This document shows positions 1-8,482 of a stretch of 64,000 nt of DNA, one piece after another. The notes beneath the pieces are model-generated. The model was not told the origin of the DNA. It did no database searches and saw nothing but the letters and a program-made list of their open reading frames with translations. Source of the DNA: Actomonas sp051209155 (GTDB lineage Bacteria; Verrucomicrobiota; Verrucomicrobiia; Opitutales; Opitutaceae). Position numbers and translations under genes: made by a program. The DNA is taken from NCBI GenBank assembly GCA_051209155.1, contig JBPJGB010000001.1; one strand, given 5' to 3'. The stretch's first letter is position 1, and each line of letters opens with the position of its first letter.

Positions 1-2386
1 CGTCGCGGGCCGCCGCGCCGAGGGCGAGGCGGATGCCCATCTCGCGGGTGCGTTGGTTCACGCTGTAGGCCATGACGCCGTAGATGCCCACGCAGGCGAG
101 CAGCAGCGCGGCGCCGGCGAAGAGGCCAAGGAGGGTGAGCATCATGGTGCGGAATTGCAGGGTGCCTGCGGCCATGTCCTCCAGAGTGCGCAATTGGTGG
201 ATCGGCAGGTCGGGGTTCACGCGGGCGACCGCGGCGCGCACCGCGGAGCCGAGCGACTCAGGCGGGAGTTGGGCACGCACGACGAAGTGGGTGCTCCACG
301 GGAAGTGAGCCAGCGGAATGAAGACCTGCCGGAAGGGTTCGTTGTCCACCGCGAAGCGGCGGGAGTCCGCCACGACGCCGACGATCTCGTAGGGTTCGCG
401 TTTGAAGAGGATGTGGTGGCCGAGCGGGTTCTCCCCCGCCTCGAAGAAACGGTCGATGACCGACTGGTTGACGAGCATGACCTTGGGGGCGTCGACCCGG
501 TTGTCGGCGTCGGTGAGGTCGCGCCCGCGCAGCAGTGGTGTGCGCATGGCTTCGAAGTAACCCGGCGATACGGCGTCGAAACCGGCCACGATGTTGTTGT
601 CGGGTTCGAGGCGGTCGGCGCGCTGGATGGAGTCGCCGTAGAAGCGATTGCCGTTGAGAGGCATGTTGCTGATGAAGCCCGCGCGCTCGACGCCGGGGAT
701 GGCGCGCAGCTCGGTCAGGACCTGATCGGCGAAGCGAATGCGGTCGTCGACCGTGCGAGCGGTTTCGCCGGCGTTGTTGAGGCGGAAGGTGAGGGCGCCG
801 GCGGTCTGGAAACCGACGTCGGCTGACGAAGCCTTGAAGAAACTCCGCATGAGCAGACCGGCGACGACGAGCAGCACGACGGTGAGGCCGGTCTCGGCGA
901 TGATGAGGGCCGACTGGGCGCGCTTGCGTTTGCCGGCGCTGCCGCTGCGGCCGCCGTCCTTGATGGATTCCGCGACATCGCGGCCGGCGGCGCGCAGCGC
1001 CGGCAGCAGGCCGAAGATCAGCCCGGTGAGCACCGAGGCGCCGAGGGCGAAGACGAGCACCGTGCCGTCCACGCCGATCTCCAGTCGTTGGATGTTGGAT
1101 ACACCGATGAAGACCGTGAGCGGATTGATCGCCACCGTGGCCAGCGCGATGCCGGCCGCGCCGCCGAGGACCGCCAGGAGCAGGCTCTCGGTCAGCATCT
1201 GCCGGATGATGCGGCCCTTGGTGGCACCGAGCGCGAGCCGCAGGGCCAATTCGCCGCGGCGGGCGGAGGTCTTGGCGAGGAGCAGGTTGGCGACGTTGGC
1301 GCAGGCGATGAGCAGCACCACGCCGACGGACCAGAGCAGGAGGTTGAGCGGTTGGCGGGCGCCGCCGAACATGCTCTCCTGCAGCGAGGTCACGGCGACG
1401 GTCCACTCCTTCTTCCGATCCGGATAGAGGTGGTTGATGCTTTGCTTGGCGGCGGTGAGCTGGGCGGCGGCAGTCTCGGGCGCGACGCCGGGTTTGAGGC
1501 GACCGAAGGTGGTGGTGACGTAGTGGTAGTTGCGGGTCTGCTTCTGCGGGTCGTTGAACAGGCCGGTGGGGGAAAGGAATTGCACGTCGGGATCGAGCAG
1601 GGCGTCGGGCGGCAGCACACCGATGATCTCAAACCCCTCGCCGTCGAAGGTGAGGAACTTGCCCAGCACATCGGGCGCGCCGTTGAAGGTTTCCTGCCAG
1701 AAGCGGTGGCTGAGGATGACGATGTTCTCGTTGGCGCCGGCGACATCGTCCTCGGGGCGGAAATCGCGGCCGAGCGTGGGGCGCAGGCCGAAGAGGCTCA
1801 GGTAGCCCGGGGTAACTTCGAGGCCGTTGATGATGCGAGGGTCGCCGTGGCCGGTGAGGGTGAAGGCCATCGCGTGGATCGCGGCCATCGACTCGAAGTG
1901 GACGTTGCTGTTCTGCCAATCGAGGAAGGTGCCGCCGCAGGAACCACCGGCGGCGCCCGGCGCGGGCGCTTCGTCGATCTGCATGATGCGTTCGGAATCG
2001 GCGTAGGGCAGCGGGTTGAGCAGCAGGCCGGAGACCACGCTGAAGATGGCGGTGTTGGCACCGATGCCGAGGGCGAGGGTGAGGATGGCCACGGCGGCGA
2101 AGCCGGGAGATTTGCGCAGGTCGCGGGCGGCGAAGCGCAGGTCCTGTCCGAAATGGTCGAGCCACGCGCCGAGCCGGTGCTCGCGCACCTCTTCGATGCG
2201 CGCGTCAACGGAACCGAACTCAGCGGCGGCGCGGCGGCGGGCGGTGACCGGGTCTTCACCCAAGGCGATGCGGCGAGCGGTTTCCTGTTCGAGGTGGTCT
2301 TTCATTTCGTCGAGGAGTTGTTGGTCCATCGCGCGTCGCTGGAACGCGCGCCGGAGGCGGGTGCGGAGGCCGGAGAGTTTGCTCAT
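1..2386 (-). CDS. ABC transporter permease, MacB/FtsX type (duplicated-permease family), 3' end outside window
   Basis: One frame stays open from an ATG at 2386 to the window edge, giving about 795 residues. By alignment to the neighbour at 2469-5093, roughly 80 C-terminal residues are missing. It begins with a soluble prefix domain (about 1-85, starting MSKLSGLRTRLRRAFQRRAM). Then comes a first membrane helix, a periplasmic MacB-like domain, an FtsX block (LLIACANVANLLLAKTSARR), a second periplasmic domain and the start of a second FtsX block (GIYGVMAYSVNQRTREMGIR). This is the layout of the duplicated orphan permeases first noted in Acidobacteria, which lack a fused ATPase. A role in exporting a small molecule or lipoprotein is family-based inference. 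The N-terminal coding sequence is almost identical to that of the next gene while the rest has diverged. Family confidence is high; the substrate is unknown. Confidence 0.9.
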   Translation of the reverse strand, partial: MSKLSGLRTRLRRAFQRRAMDQQLLDEMKDHLEQETARRIALGEDPVTARRRAAAEFGSVDARIEEVREHRLGAWLDHFGQDLRFAARDLRKSPGFAAVAILTLALGIGANTAIFSVVSGLLLNPLPYADSERIMQIDEAPAPGAAGGSCGGTFLDWQNSNVHFESMAAIHAMAFTLTGHGDPRIINGLEVTPGYLSLFGLRPTLGRDFRPEDDVAGANENIVILSHRFWQETFNGAPDVLGKFLTFDGEGFEIIGVLPPDALLDPDVQFLSPTGLFNDPQKQTRNYHYVTTTFGRLKPGVAPETAAAQLTAAKQSINHLYPDRKKEWTVAVTSLQESMFGGARQPLNLLLWSVGVVLLIACANVANLLLAKTSARRGELALRLALGATKGRIIRQMLTESLLLAVLGGAAGIALATVAINPLTVFIGVSNIQRLEIGVDGTVLVFALGASVLTGLIFGLLPALRAAGRDVAESIKDGGRSGSAGKRKRAQSALIIAETGLTVVLLVVAGLLMRSFFKASSADVGFQTAGALTFRLNNAGETARTVDDRIRFADQVLTELRAIPGVERAGFISNMPLNGNRFYGDSIQRADRLEPDNNIVAGFDAVSPGYFEAMRTPLLRGRDLTDADNRVDAPKVMLVNQSVIDRFFEAGENPLGHHILFKREPYEIVGVVADSRRFAVDNEPFRQVFIPLAHFPWSTHFVVRAQLPPESLGSAVRAAVARVNPDLPIHQLRTLEDMAAGTLQFRTMMLTLLGLFAGAALLLACVGIYGVMAYSVNQRTREMGIRLALGAAARD

Positions 2387-2468
2387 GGGAGAATGGTGAA
2401 AGAATGGGGGGTAGGGACGGACCGCCGGGCCGTCCGGGTTGCGGCGGGCCCAGCGGTCCCGCCCTACC

Positions 2469-5093
2469 TCAGTCCGCGCGGAGGGCTTTGATCGGATCGG
2501 CTTTGGCAGCGCGGCGGGCGGGGAGGTAGCAGGCGAGGGTGGTGACGACGGCCAGAACGAGGGCGGCGCCGGCGAACACCAGCGGGTCGCCGGCCTTCAC
2601 TTCGGCCATGAGGTTGGCGGCCAGCCGGGCGGCGCCGATACCGGCGAGCAGGCCGAGGCTGAGGCCGATGGCGAGGAGGCGGCCGCCGTGGCGGAGGATG
2701 AGGCGCATGATGTCGGCGCGGGCGGCGCCGAGGGCGACGCGGATGGAAAGTTCGCGGCGGCGGTTGGCGACCGCGAAGGCCATGACGCCATAGAGGCCGA
2801 TGGCGGCGAGCAGGAGCGCGACGACGGCGAACACGCCGATCAGTTTGAGGGTGAGCCGTTGCGGACCGAGGGCTGCGGCCATGGCGTGCTCGACGGTCTG
2901 CACGTTGGCCAGCGGCAGGTTGGGATCGAGGCGATGGATGGCGGCGGCGATGGCGCCGGCGTAGGACGACGGGTCGCCCTGTGTGCGCACGATGTAGCCG
3001 GAGTTCCAGACGAACTCGACCTGAGGCGCGTAGAACATCGGCTGAGGCGGCAGGTGCAGGCGCTCGGTGCGGGCGTCGGCCACGATGCCGACCACTTCCC
3101 AGGGTTGGTTGCGGGCGTGCACGAGGCGGCCGAGCGGATTGACGTCGGCGCCGTAGAGCACGCGGGCCATGGTTTCGTTGATAACGATTGCGGGAGGAGC
3201 GCCGATACGGTTGTCGTCGGCGGTGAGCCAGCGGCCGCGCACGAGGTGCATGCCGAGCGTGTCAAAGTAGTCCTCGGACACGTATTTGATGCGCGCGGTC
3301 AGGTCCTGGCGGGTCTCGGGCTTTTCCTCCTGGCTCACGAAGTAGCCTTGGCCGCCGCTGCCGAAGGGCAGGTCGTCGGCGCTGGCCGCGGCGATGACGC
3401 CCGGCACTGCCTGCAACTCCGTGCGCACCCGGTTGAGAAACTCGGTGCGCGATTCCTGCGGGCCGTAGTTGCCGGAGTAGGGCGGGGTAAGTTCAAACGT
3501 GAGCAAGTTTTCCGCCGTGATGCCGGGGTCAGCCGTGACCGTGCGAACCATGCCGCGCACGAGCAGGCCGGTGCCAATGAGCAGCACGGCGGTGAGAGCG
3601 ATTTCGGCGATGACGAGGCCGCTCTGGCTGCGCGAGCGCGCGCCGTCGGTGGCGCCGGTGTTGCCACTCTTCAGGGTGGTGTTGAGGTCGGGCCGGCGCG
3701 CGCGCAGGGCCGGGAAGATGCCGAAGCAGAGGCCCGTCAGCATGCTGGTGCCAAGGGCGAAACTGAGCACACGCCAATCGAGCTGGGGCGACATGGTGGC
3801 GGGCAACAAGTCGGCGCTGGCCACGGTCAGCACACGGATGCAGGCGAACGCCACGAGCAGGCCGGCGGCGCCGCCGAGGCAGGCAAGGAGCGCGCTCTCG
3901 GTGAGGACTTGGCGGACTATGCGCGCGCTGCTGGCGCCGAGCGCGGCGCGCACGGCGATTTCCCGCTGGCGGGTGGCGGACCGGGCGAGCAGCAGGTTGG
4001 CGACGTTGGCGCAGGCGATGAGCAGCACGAGGGCGGTGGCGCCCAGCATCATGAGCAGGAAGGGCCGGGGATTGGCCGCCAGCTTGTCCCGTAGTGGCTC
4101 CACCCCTACGCCCCAGCTGCGCATCCAATCCGGGTAGCCGGGGTTGAGGTTGGCCTTGATGGCGTTGAGTTCCGCGTTGGCGCTGCTGACGGAGGCGGTG
4201 GGGCTCAGGCGGCCAAACACCTGAGCCATGTGCACATCAAAACTGGTGCGGTAGTTGTTGGGGGTGAGCACGTGCGGCACGAAGAGTTGCACCGATGGGT
4301 CATGCCAGGTGCCGCCGGGCATCACCCCGATGATCTCGTGCGGGCTGCCGTTGAGGGTGAGGGTCTGGCCGAGCGCAGTGGGCGAGCCGCCAAAGCGCGT
4401 GCGCCAGAAACCCTCGGTGAGCATGACCACGTTGTTCTGGCCACCGACCTGGTCGTCGGCCGGCCTGAAGTCGCGTCCGATCAGGGGGCGGATGCCGAGC
4501 ACCTCGCTGAATTCGTTGGAGATGGTGACGGCGGCGATCTTCTCGGGATCGCCCATGCCGGTCAGGTCGAGCTGGTCGCCGGCCCAGATGCAGAGCGCAT
4601 CGAACTGGGTCTGATGATCGCGCCAGTCGATGAAGGAGCCGCCGGCGACGGTATTGGCGCCGCCTTTGGGGGTGGTCTCAAAGACCCGCACCAGACGGTC
4701 GGGCTCCGGGTAGGGGAGTGAGCGCAAGAGTACGGCGTCGACGCCGCTGAAGATGGCGGTGGTCGCGCCGATGCCGATCGCGAGGGTGGCGACGGCGACG
4801 AAGGTGAAGCCGGGGGCCTTGCGCAGTTGTCGCGCGGCGTAGCGCATGTCCTGCCCGAGCTGGTCGAGCCAGGAACCGAGCCGGGCTTCGCGCACCTCCT
4901 CGGCGCGGGCGTCGACCGAGCCGAAGTCGGCGGCGGCGCGACGGCGGGCGGTGGCGGGATCTTCGCCGAGGGCGATGCGGCGGGCGGTTTCGCGTTCGAG
5001 GTGATCTTTCATTTCGTCGAGGAGTTGTTGGTCCATCGCGCGGCGCTGGAAGGCGCGCCGGAGGCGGGTGCGGAGGCCAGAGAGTTTGCTCAT
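2469..5093 (-). CDS. ABC transporter permease, MacB/FtsX type (duplicated-permease family)
   Basis: 874 residues, complete, with the same architecture as its downstream paralogue. The prefix domain spans about 1-85 and carries MDQQLLDEMKDHLE. A first helix (FVAVATLAIGIGATTAIF) follows, then a periplasmic MacB-type domain. FtsX block 1 has NVANLLLARSATRQREIAVR, and a second periplasmic domain leads to FtsX block 2 with GLYGVMAFAVANRRRELSIR. The protein ends in typical permease fashion (ARRAAKADPIKALRAD). The start at 5093 matches the paralogue start exactly. The two permeases are separated by 82 bp and read toward lower coordinates, with a PadR repressor gene upstream on the same strand. That order is characteristic of this family. 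No ATP-binding subunit is encoded nearby, so the energy source, if any, is unlinked. Substrate unknown. Confidence 0.93.
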   Translation of the reverse strand: MSKLSGLRTRLRRAFQRRAMDQQLLDEMKDHLERETARRIALGEDPATARRRAAADFGSVDARAEEVREARLGSWLDQLGQDMRYAARQLRKAPGFTFVAVATLAIGIGATTAIFSGVDAVLLRSLPYPEPDRLVRVFETTPKGGANTVAGGSFIDWRDHQTQFDALCIWAGDQLDLTGMGDPEKIAAVTISNEFSEVLGIRPLIGRDFRPADDQVGGQNNVVMLTEGFWRTRFGGSPTALGQTLTLNGSPHEIIGVMPGGTWHDPSVQLFVPHVLTPNNYRTSFDVHMAQVFGRLSPTASVSSANAELNAIKANLNPGYPDWMRSWGVGVEPLRDKLAANPRPFLLMMLGATALVLLIACANVANLLLARSATRQREIAVRAALGASSARIVRQVLTESALLACLGGAAGLLVAFACIRVLTVASADLLPATMSPQLDWRVLSFALGTSMLTGLCFGIFPALRARRPDLNTTLKSGNTGATDGARSRSQSGLVIAEIALTAVLLIGTGLLVRGMVRTVTADPGITAENLLTFELTPPYSGNYGPQESRTEFLNRVRTELQAVPGVIAAASADDLPFGSGGQGYFVSQEEKPETRQDLTARIKYVSEDYFDTLGMHLVRGRWLTADDNRIGAPPAIVINETMARVLYGADVNPLGRLVHARNQPWEVVGIVADARTERLHLPPQPMFYAPQVEFVWNSGYIVRTQGDPSSYAGAIAAAIHRLDPNLPLANVQTVEHAMAAALGPQRLTLKLIGVFAVVALLLAAIGLYGVMAFAVANRRRELSIRVALGAARADIMRLILRHGGRLLAIGLSLGLLAGIGAARLAANLMAEVKAGDPLVFAGAALVLAVVTTLACYLPARRAAKADPIKALRAD

Positions 5094-5262
5094 GGGCTGA
5101 GGGGCAGGATTTTTTTAACCACTTCCGAGCGTAGCGACATCTGAGAGACGAAGTGCCGAAGCAATGGACACGGATGGCTTCGCCTACCGGCTACGCGCCG
5201 CAGGAGTAGCAGGAGGAATCTGGTTTGGACCTGGGGGTATCCGTGTTCATCGGTGGTAGGAA
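5094..5262. repeat. Intergenic repeat block (module A plus a C-type segment)
   Basis: Module A lies at about 5116-5163, read on the minus strand. It is a roughly 48-bp unit whose core CGAGCGTAGCGACATCTGAG recurs near 6.65, 9.98, 15.9, 18.4 and 26.05 kb. It is followed by a segment containing GGCTTCGCCTACCGGCTACG, also present near 21.8 kb, and then by a C-type stretch (GTATCCGTGTTCATCGGTGG). The block separates padR from the permease genes it probably controls, so a transcript of all three would have to cross it. Confidence 0.8.
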
Positions 5263-5610
5263 TTATCCGAGGTCCTCGAGTTTGGCGGTGAGGACGGCGT
5301 TGACGGCGTCGGAGAGGCGGGACCAGTTGGCGGTTTCCTTCTCGAGCTGTTTGCGGCCGAGTTTGGTGATCTCGTAGAAACGAGCGCGGCGGTTGTTTTC
5401 GGAGACGCCCCAGTCGGCCTTGATCCAACCCTGTTCCTCGAGGCGGTAGAGCGCCGGATAGAGCGAACCCTGCTCGACGCGCAGGACGTCGGCGGAGATC
5501 TGGCGGATGCGCACGCTGATGCCGAATCCGTGCATGGGCTGCAGCTGCAGCGCCTTCAGGATGAGCATGTCGAGGGTGCCTTGGAGGAGGTCGGATTTGT
5601 CTTTGGCCAT
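5263..5610 (-). CDS. PadR-family transcriptional regulator
   Basis: 115 residues forming a compact winged-helix PadR protein. The opening (LLQGTLDMLILKALQLQPMH, about 8-27) and the wing region (GSLYPALYRLEEQGWIKADWG, abbreviated here to its pattern: SLYPAL then LEEQGWI) are diagnostic. After the wing come the YEIT and LGRKQL motifs and a short dimerisation helix at the C terminus. The short form with this opening is the subgroup that accompanies duplicated FtsX/MacB permeases. Here it lies just upstream of two such genes on the same strand. It probably represses them and itself, relieved by an unknown ligand; no operator could be identified by eye. Signature is strong, target is inferred. Confidence 0.93.
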   Translation of the reverse strand: MAKDKSDLLQGTLDMLILKALQLQPMHGFGISVRIRQISADVLRVEQGSLYPALYRLEEQGWIKADWGVSENNRRARFYEITKLGRKQLEKETANWSRLSDAVNAVLTAKLEDLG

Positions 5611-5768
5611 GGTTGAAGGTCTTTCCTAGATAATCGACAGGAGAGGCGCCTTTCCTGTAGATTGTCAAGGAGAGGAACACGGCAGCATGGCGCGGGGTTA
5701 CAGAAAAGTTTGGCGGCGCCGCAAAAGTGGTTTGGAACCACGGCGGGCTTCGGCGATCCCACCCTCTT

Positions 5769-6281
5769 GTGTCCGCCCCGTTTCGTCTGAAAGCCCTGGT
5801 TGTTTGTTTGGTCGCGGCGTCGATCCTGCTGCTGACCGGTTGCCTGCAAACCGTGAGCACCGGGGGTGGTCCGCCGGCGATCCGGCCGAAAACGGAGCCG
5901 ATCCCGGAGGTGTTTTTGGATTTTGATTTCGCGATCCTCGCGTTGGAGATCGGCGACACCTTTCCGAAAGAACGGGTCAAGGTGGGGGAGTTGTTTGGCG
6001 CGGTGTTCACCGGATCCCCCAAGGCCGACTACACGCTGGAGCTGGTCGAACACGACCTGTTGCGGCGTTTGCCGGATGGGCCGCTGCTGGTCACGCATGT
6101 GCGCTACGAGTGCGAGATGACGTTTCGGTTGAAGACCGTGGAGGGTCTGGAACGCATCATCACCGTGCGCGGTGATGGGCGGGATGCGCGGGTGGAGCGG
6201 CAGGAGCTCAGCGTGCGCGAAGCGGTATGCGACGCGGTGGAACAGCTCGCGGAGAAGGTGCGCTACCACCTGACGCCGTAG
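5769..6281 (+). CDS. Predicted lipoprotein of unknown function
   Basis: About 170 residues from a GTG at 5769. An ATG at 5727 in the same frame would add 14 residues ahead of the signal peptide. The GTG start puts a basic n-region (APFRLKA) directly before the hydrophobic stretch VVCLVAASILLLTGC, with a clear lipobox (LTGC) and Cys at residue 25. The mature part is acidic and mixed alpha/beta with no motif I recognise; Cys occurs at VRYECEM and AVCDAV. The gene is divergent from padR and followed by a repeat-filled gap, so the context says little about its job. Membrane attachment by lipidation is well supported; function is unknown. Confidence 0.75.
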   Translation: MSAPFRLKALVVCLVAASILLLTGCLQTVSTGGGPPAIRPKTEPIPEVFLDFDFAILALEIGDTFPKERVKVGELFGAVFTGSPKADYTLELVEHDLLRRLPDGPLLVTHVRYECEMTFRLKTVEGLERIITVRGDGRDARVERQELSVREAVCDAVEQLAEKVRYHLTP

Positions 6282-6737
6282 GCTGGGGACGTGACTCGCG
6301 ATCGCGGTGATCCGGATGCCGTGCTGCGGAGGGGCGCAGATGCCGTGAGGCCCGCCTTCGCTGAAGCTCCGGCTGACGGGGCAGAACATGCTTGGGAACG
6401 CTGATAGGCGCTAATCTTCGCTCATACCAATCAGCGAAAATCAGCGTCGAATAGCGTTCCTCGATGGTTCGCGGGAACGTGATCCCTGTCCCGCGAGCGC
6501 GGCGATCCGGACGCGGTGCTGCGGTGGAGTGGAGAACGTGGTTTTAACCGCAGATGGCGCGGATGTTTTTTTGACCACGCATGGACACGGATGAACGCGG
6601 ACGGGCGGCTGTTCTGTGTTTTCTGTGCGCTTGCTTCGGCGCTTCGTCATCTCAGATGTCGCTGTGCTCGGTAGCGGTTCAAAACCTGAGAGGCAACGCG
6701 ACGCCGTCGGGGACCGCCGCGGTGCGGGGGGGCGTGG
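6282..6737. repeat. 456-bp gap made of repeat modules
   Basis: No credible gene. The segment 6332-6527 is a composite of a C-type segment, module B (a 9-bp-unit hairpin at about 6394-6462) and module D (GATCCGGACGCGGTGCTGCG). It matches 18605-18800 over the full 196 bp with about 11 differences counted by eye. C-type text follows at 6545-6600 and module A at about 6631-6680. Short open frames here are by-products of the repeats. Confidence 0.8.
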
Positions 6738-7637
6738 CTACTTTTTAATGAGTGCCTGCGCCAGCCAGGTGGTGCGGTCGGCGCGAATGGTGTCGGGTGC
6801 GTTCATTTCGTGCCCGGCGCCGGGGTAGATTTTGACGGTGGCCTCGGCGGCGAGGGCGGTGACGAACGCCTCGCGGCGCGCGGACGGGATGTAGAAATCC
6901 TCTTCGGCCCATTGCAGCAGGATGGAGCGGTCGCCGAGGCGCGCGAGGTAGTCGGGCAGGTGCAGCGGGCGGTTCTCCGCGAGGTAGGCGTCGAGGTCGG
7001 CGGGGCGGGTGACGTAGAAGGCCCAGTCACGCAGCTCGGGGGCGGCGGCGATGAAGACGGCGTGGCGGATGCGGGGGTCGACGGCGAGCGCGATGCTGCC
7101 ATACATCGCGCTGTAGTCGTGGGCGACGAACGCGGTGCGGTCGGGATCCACGCCGGGCTGGGCGAGCAGCAGGTCCATGGCGCGCCGGAAAAGGATCACC
7201 TGTTTCACGCCGTGCGCGAAGTCGTTGGCGAGGTCGCGGTCGCGATACCAACGTGGGTCGGACCACAAGGCGTCGACGAGCACGGAGGTGGCGCTGTGGT
7301 CGCGCGCCCAGGCGCGGGCTTCGTCGAGGTATTGCTGGCGGTGCGAGGTCTCCGGCTCACCCAGCCAATGTCCCCACAGCAGGCCGGGGGCGGAGTCGGG
7401 CGCTTGCGTCGGGCGCACGATGGTGACGCGCAGGGGCGCGTGATCGGGCTGACCGGGATAGGGCGCGAACACGTGGTCCGTAACCGTCACGCCGTCGGCG
7501 GTGCTGACGAGCGGGGCGCTGTCGGTGAGGGGCTCCGGTGGGTAGGCGAAGAGCGCGTCGTCGGCCGAGGCGGCGGGGGAAGACATAAGGCAAAGCGCCA
7601 GGCAGCCGCGGCGGGCGATGGCGGCGATCGGTTTCAT
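6738..7637 (-). CDS. Exported alpha/beta-hydrolase with Asp at the nucleophile elbow
   Basis: 299 residues. An N-terminal signal (MKPIAAIARRGCLALCLMSS, cleavage probably near ASA-DD) suggests secretion or a periplasmic location. The alpha/beta-hydrolase core has the elbow strand FVAHDYSAMYG, where the expected nucleophile position (A172-H-D174-Y-S176) holds Asp rather than Ser. A candidate acid residue is D247 (EEDFYIP) and the catalytic His is H276 (GAGHEMN). An Asp nucleophile is typical of dehalogenase or epoxide-hydrolase chemistry, but the overall look is closer to dienelactone-hydrolase-like proteins, so the substrate is open. The start overlaps the stop of the K+ channel gene by 4 bp (ATGA), implying translational coupling. 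Confidence 0.8.
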   Translation of the reverse strand: MKPIAAIARRGCLALCLMSSPAASADDALFAYPPEPLTDSAPLVSTADGVTVTDHVFAPYPGQPDHAPLRVTIVRPTQAPDSAPGLLWGHWLGEPETSHRQQYLDEARAWARDHSATSVLVDALWSDPRWYRDRDLANDFAHGVKQVILFRRAMDLLLAQPGVDPDRTAFVAHDYSAMYGSIALAVDPRIRHAVFIAAAPELRDWAFYVTRPADLDAYLAENRPLHLPDYLARLGDRSILLQWAEEDFYIPSARREAFVTALAAEATVKIYPGAGHEMNAPDTIRADRTTWLAQALIKK

Positions 7638-8413
7638 GCCGGTTTGGTAGGATCGTCGGGGGGCGTTGCGGGCAGGCGCGCACGCAGGTCCTTGAGTTCG
7701 GTCTGGATCGACTCGAGTTGCGCGACCATGCGGCGTTGGGCGTCACGGGAGGCGGGCTCGTCGTCGTTTTTGCCGAGGAAGATGCTGGCGGCGACACCGC
7801 TGAGCGTGCCGAACATGCCGATGCCCGCGATCATGAGGAAGGTGGCGATGATGCGGCCGGCGGTGGTGACGGGGTATTTGTCGCCATAACCCACGGTGGT
7901 GGTGGTGGTGATGCTCCACCAGAGCGCGTCGTTGGCGGTGTGGATATTTGCGCCGGGTTCATCGAGTTCCGCGATGAGCACGCCGGTGGAGCCGAACGAG
8001 ATCACGAGAAAGGTGAGGACCAACACGCCGGTGAGGCCGGCGCTGGCCTTGTTGTCCCACAGGATGTGGTAGAGTCGGCGAAAGGAGCGGATGGCGATGA
8101 GCACGCGCACGACACGCACGACGCGCAGGATGCGGAAGGTCTCGATGGCGGGGATGGCGGCCAAGAGGTCGAACCAACCCCATTTCATGAAGCGGAGTTT
8201 GGATTCGGCCTGACCGAAGCGGATGGCGAAATCGACGAAGAGGAGTCCGCAGATGGTGGTGTCGATGTAGAAGACCAGCCGGCGGATTTCTTCGGGCACG
8301 TCGAAGACGAGTTCGGCGCCGAGACCGGCCAGCAACACCAGCGAGAGCACCAGCACGCCAAACTGGAAGGGGCCGAGGTCCTCGGGATTTTCGGTGGGGG
8401 GAAGCACCTGCAT
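7634..8413 (-). CDS. Voltage-gated-type potassium channel
   Basis: 259 residues and six predicted membrane segments. The S4 helix at about 94-113 carries arginines every third position (RILRVVRVVRVLIAIRSFRR). The pore helix leads into a K+ selectivity filter TVGYGD at 173-178, and S6 follows (IIATFLMIAGIGMFGTLSGV). A short cytoplasmic C-terminal coiled coil (RMVAQLESIQTELKDLRARL) probably helps tetramer assembly. No RCK/TrkA domain is fused. This fits the bacterial Kv-like ion transporter family and a role in K+ flux or membrane potential control in the inner membrane. It overlaps the downstream hydrolase gene by 4 bp and follows a Ca2+/Na+ antiporter gene on the same strand after 69 bp. Confidence 0.93.
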   Translation of the reverse strand: MQVLPPTENPEDLGPFQFGVLVLSLVLLAGLGAELVFDVPEEIRRLVFYIDTTICGLLFVDFAIRFGQAESKLRFMKWGWFDLLAAIPAIETFRILRVVRVVRVLIAIRSFRRLYHILWDNKASAGLTGVLVLTFLVISFGSTGVLIAELDEPGANIHTANDALWWSITTTTTVGYGDKYPVTTAGRIIATFLMIAGIGMFGTLSGVAASIFLGKNDDEPASRDAQRRMVAQLESIQTELKDLRARLPATPPDDPTKPA

Positions 8414-8482
8414 GCGGGCAATTCGAGCAAGTCGAGGGCCGCGAGGCGAGGCTGGGAATGAAAACGGGGCGGCCCCGCGTGC

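Noticed and set aside
53..2491. Plus-strand open frames of 257 and 467 codons near the window start
   Set aside because: They mirror the permease gene read on the minus strand, which is continuous from 2386 to the window edge with clear family motifs.
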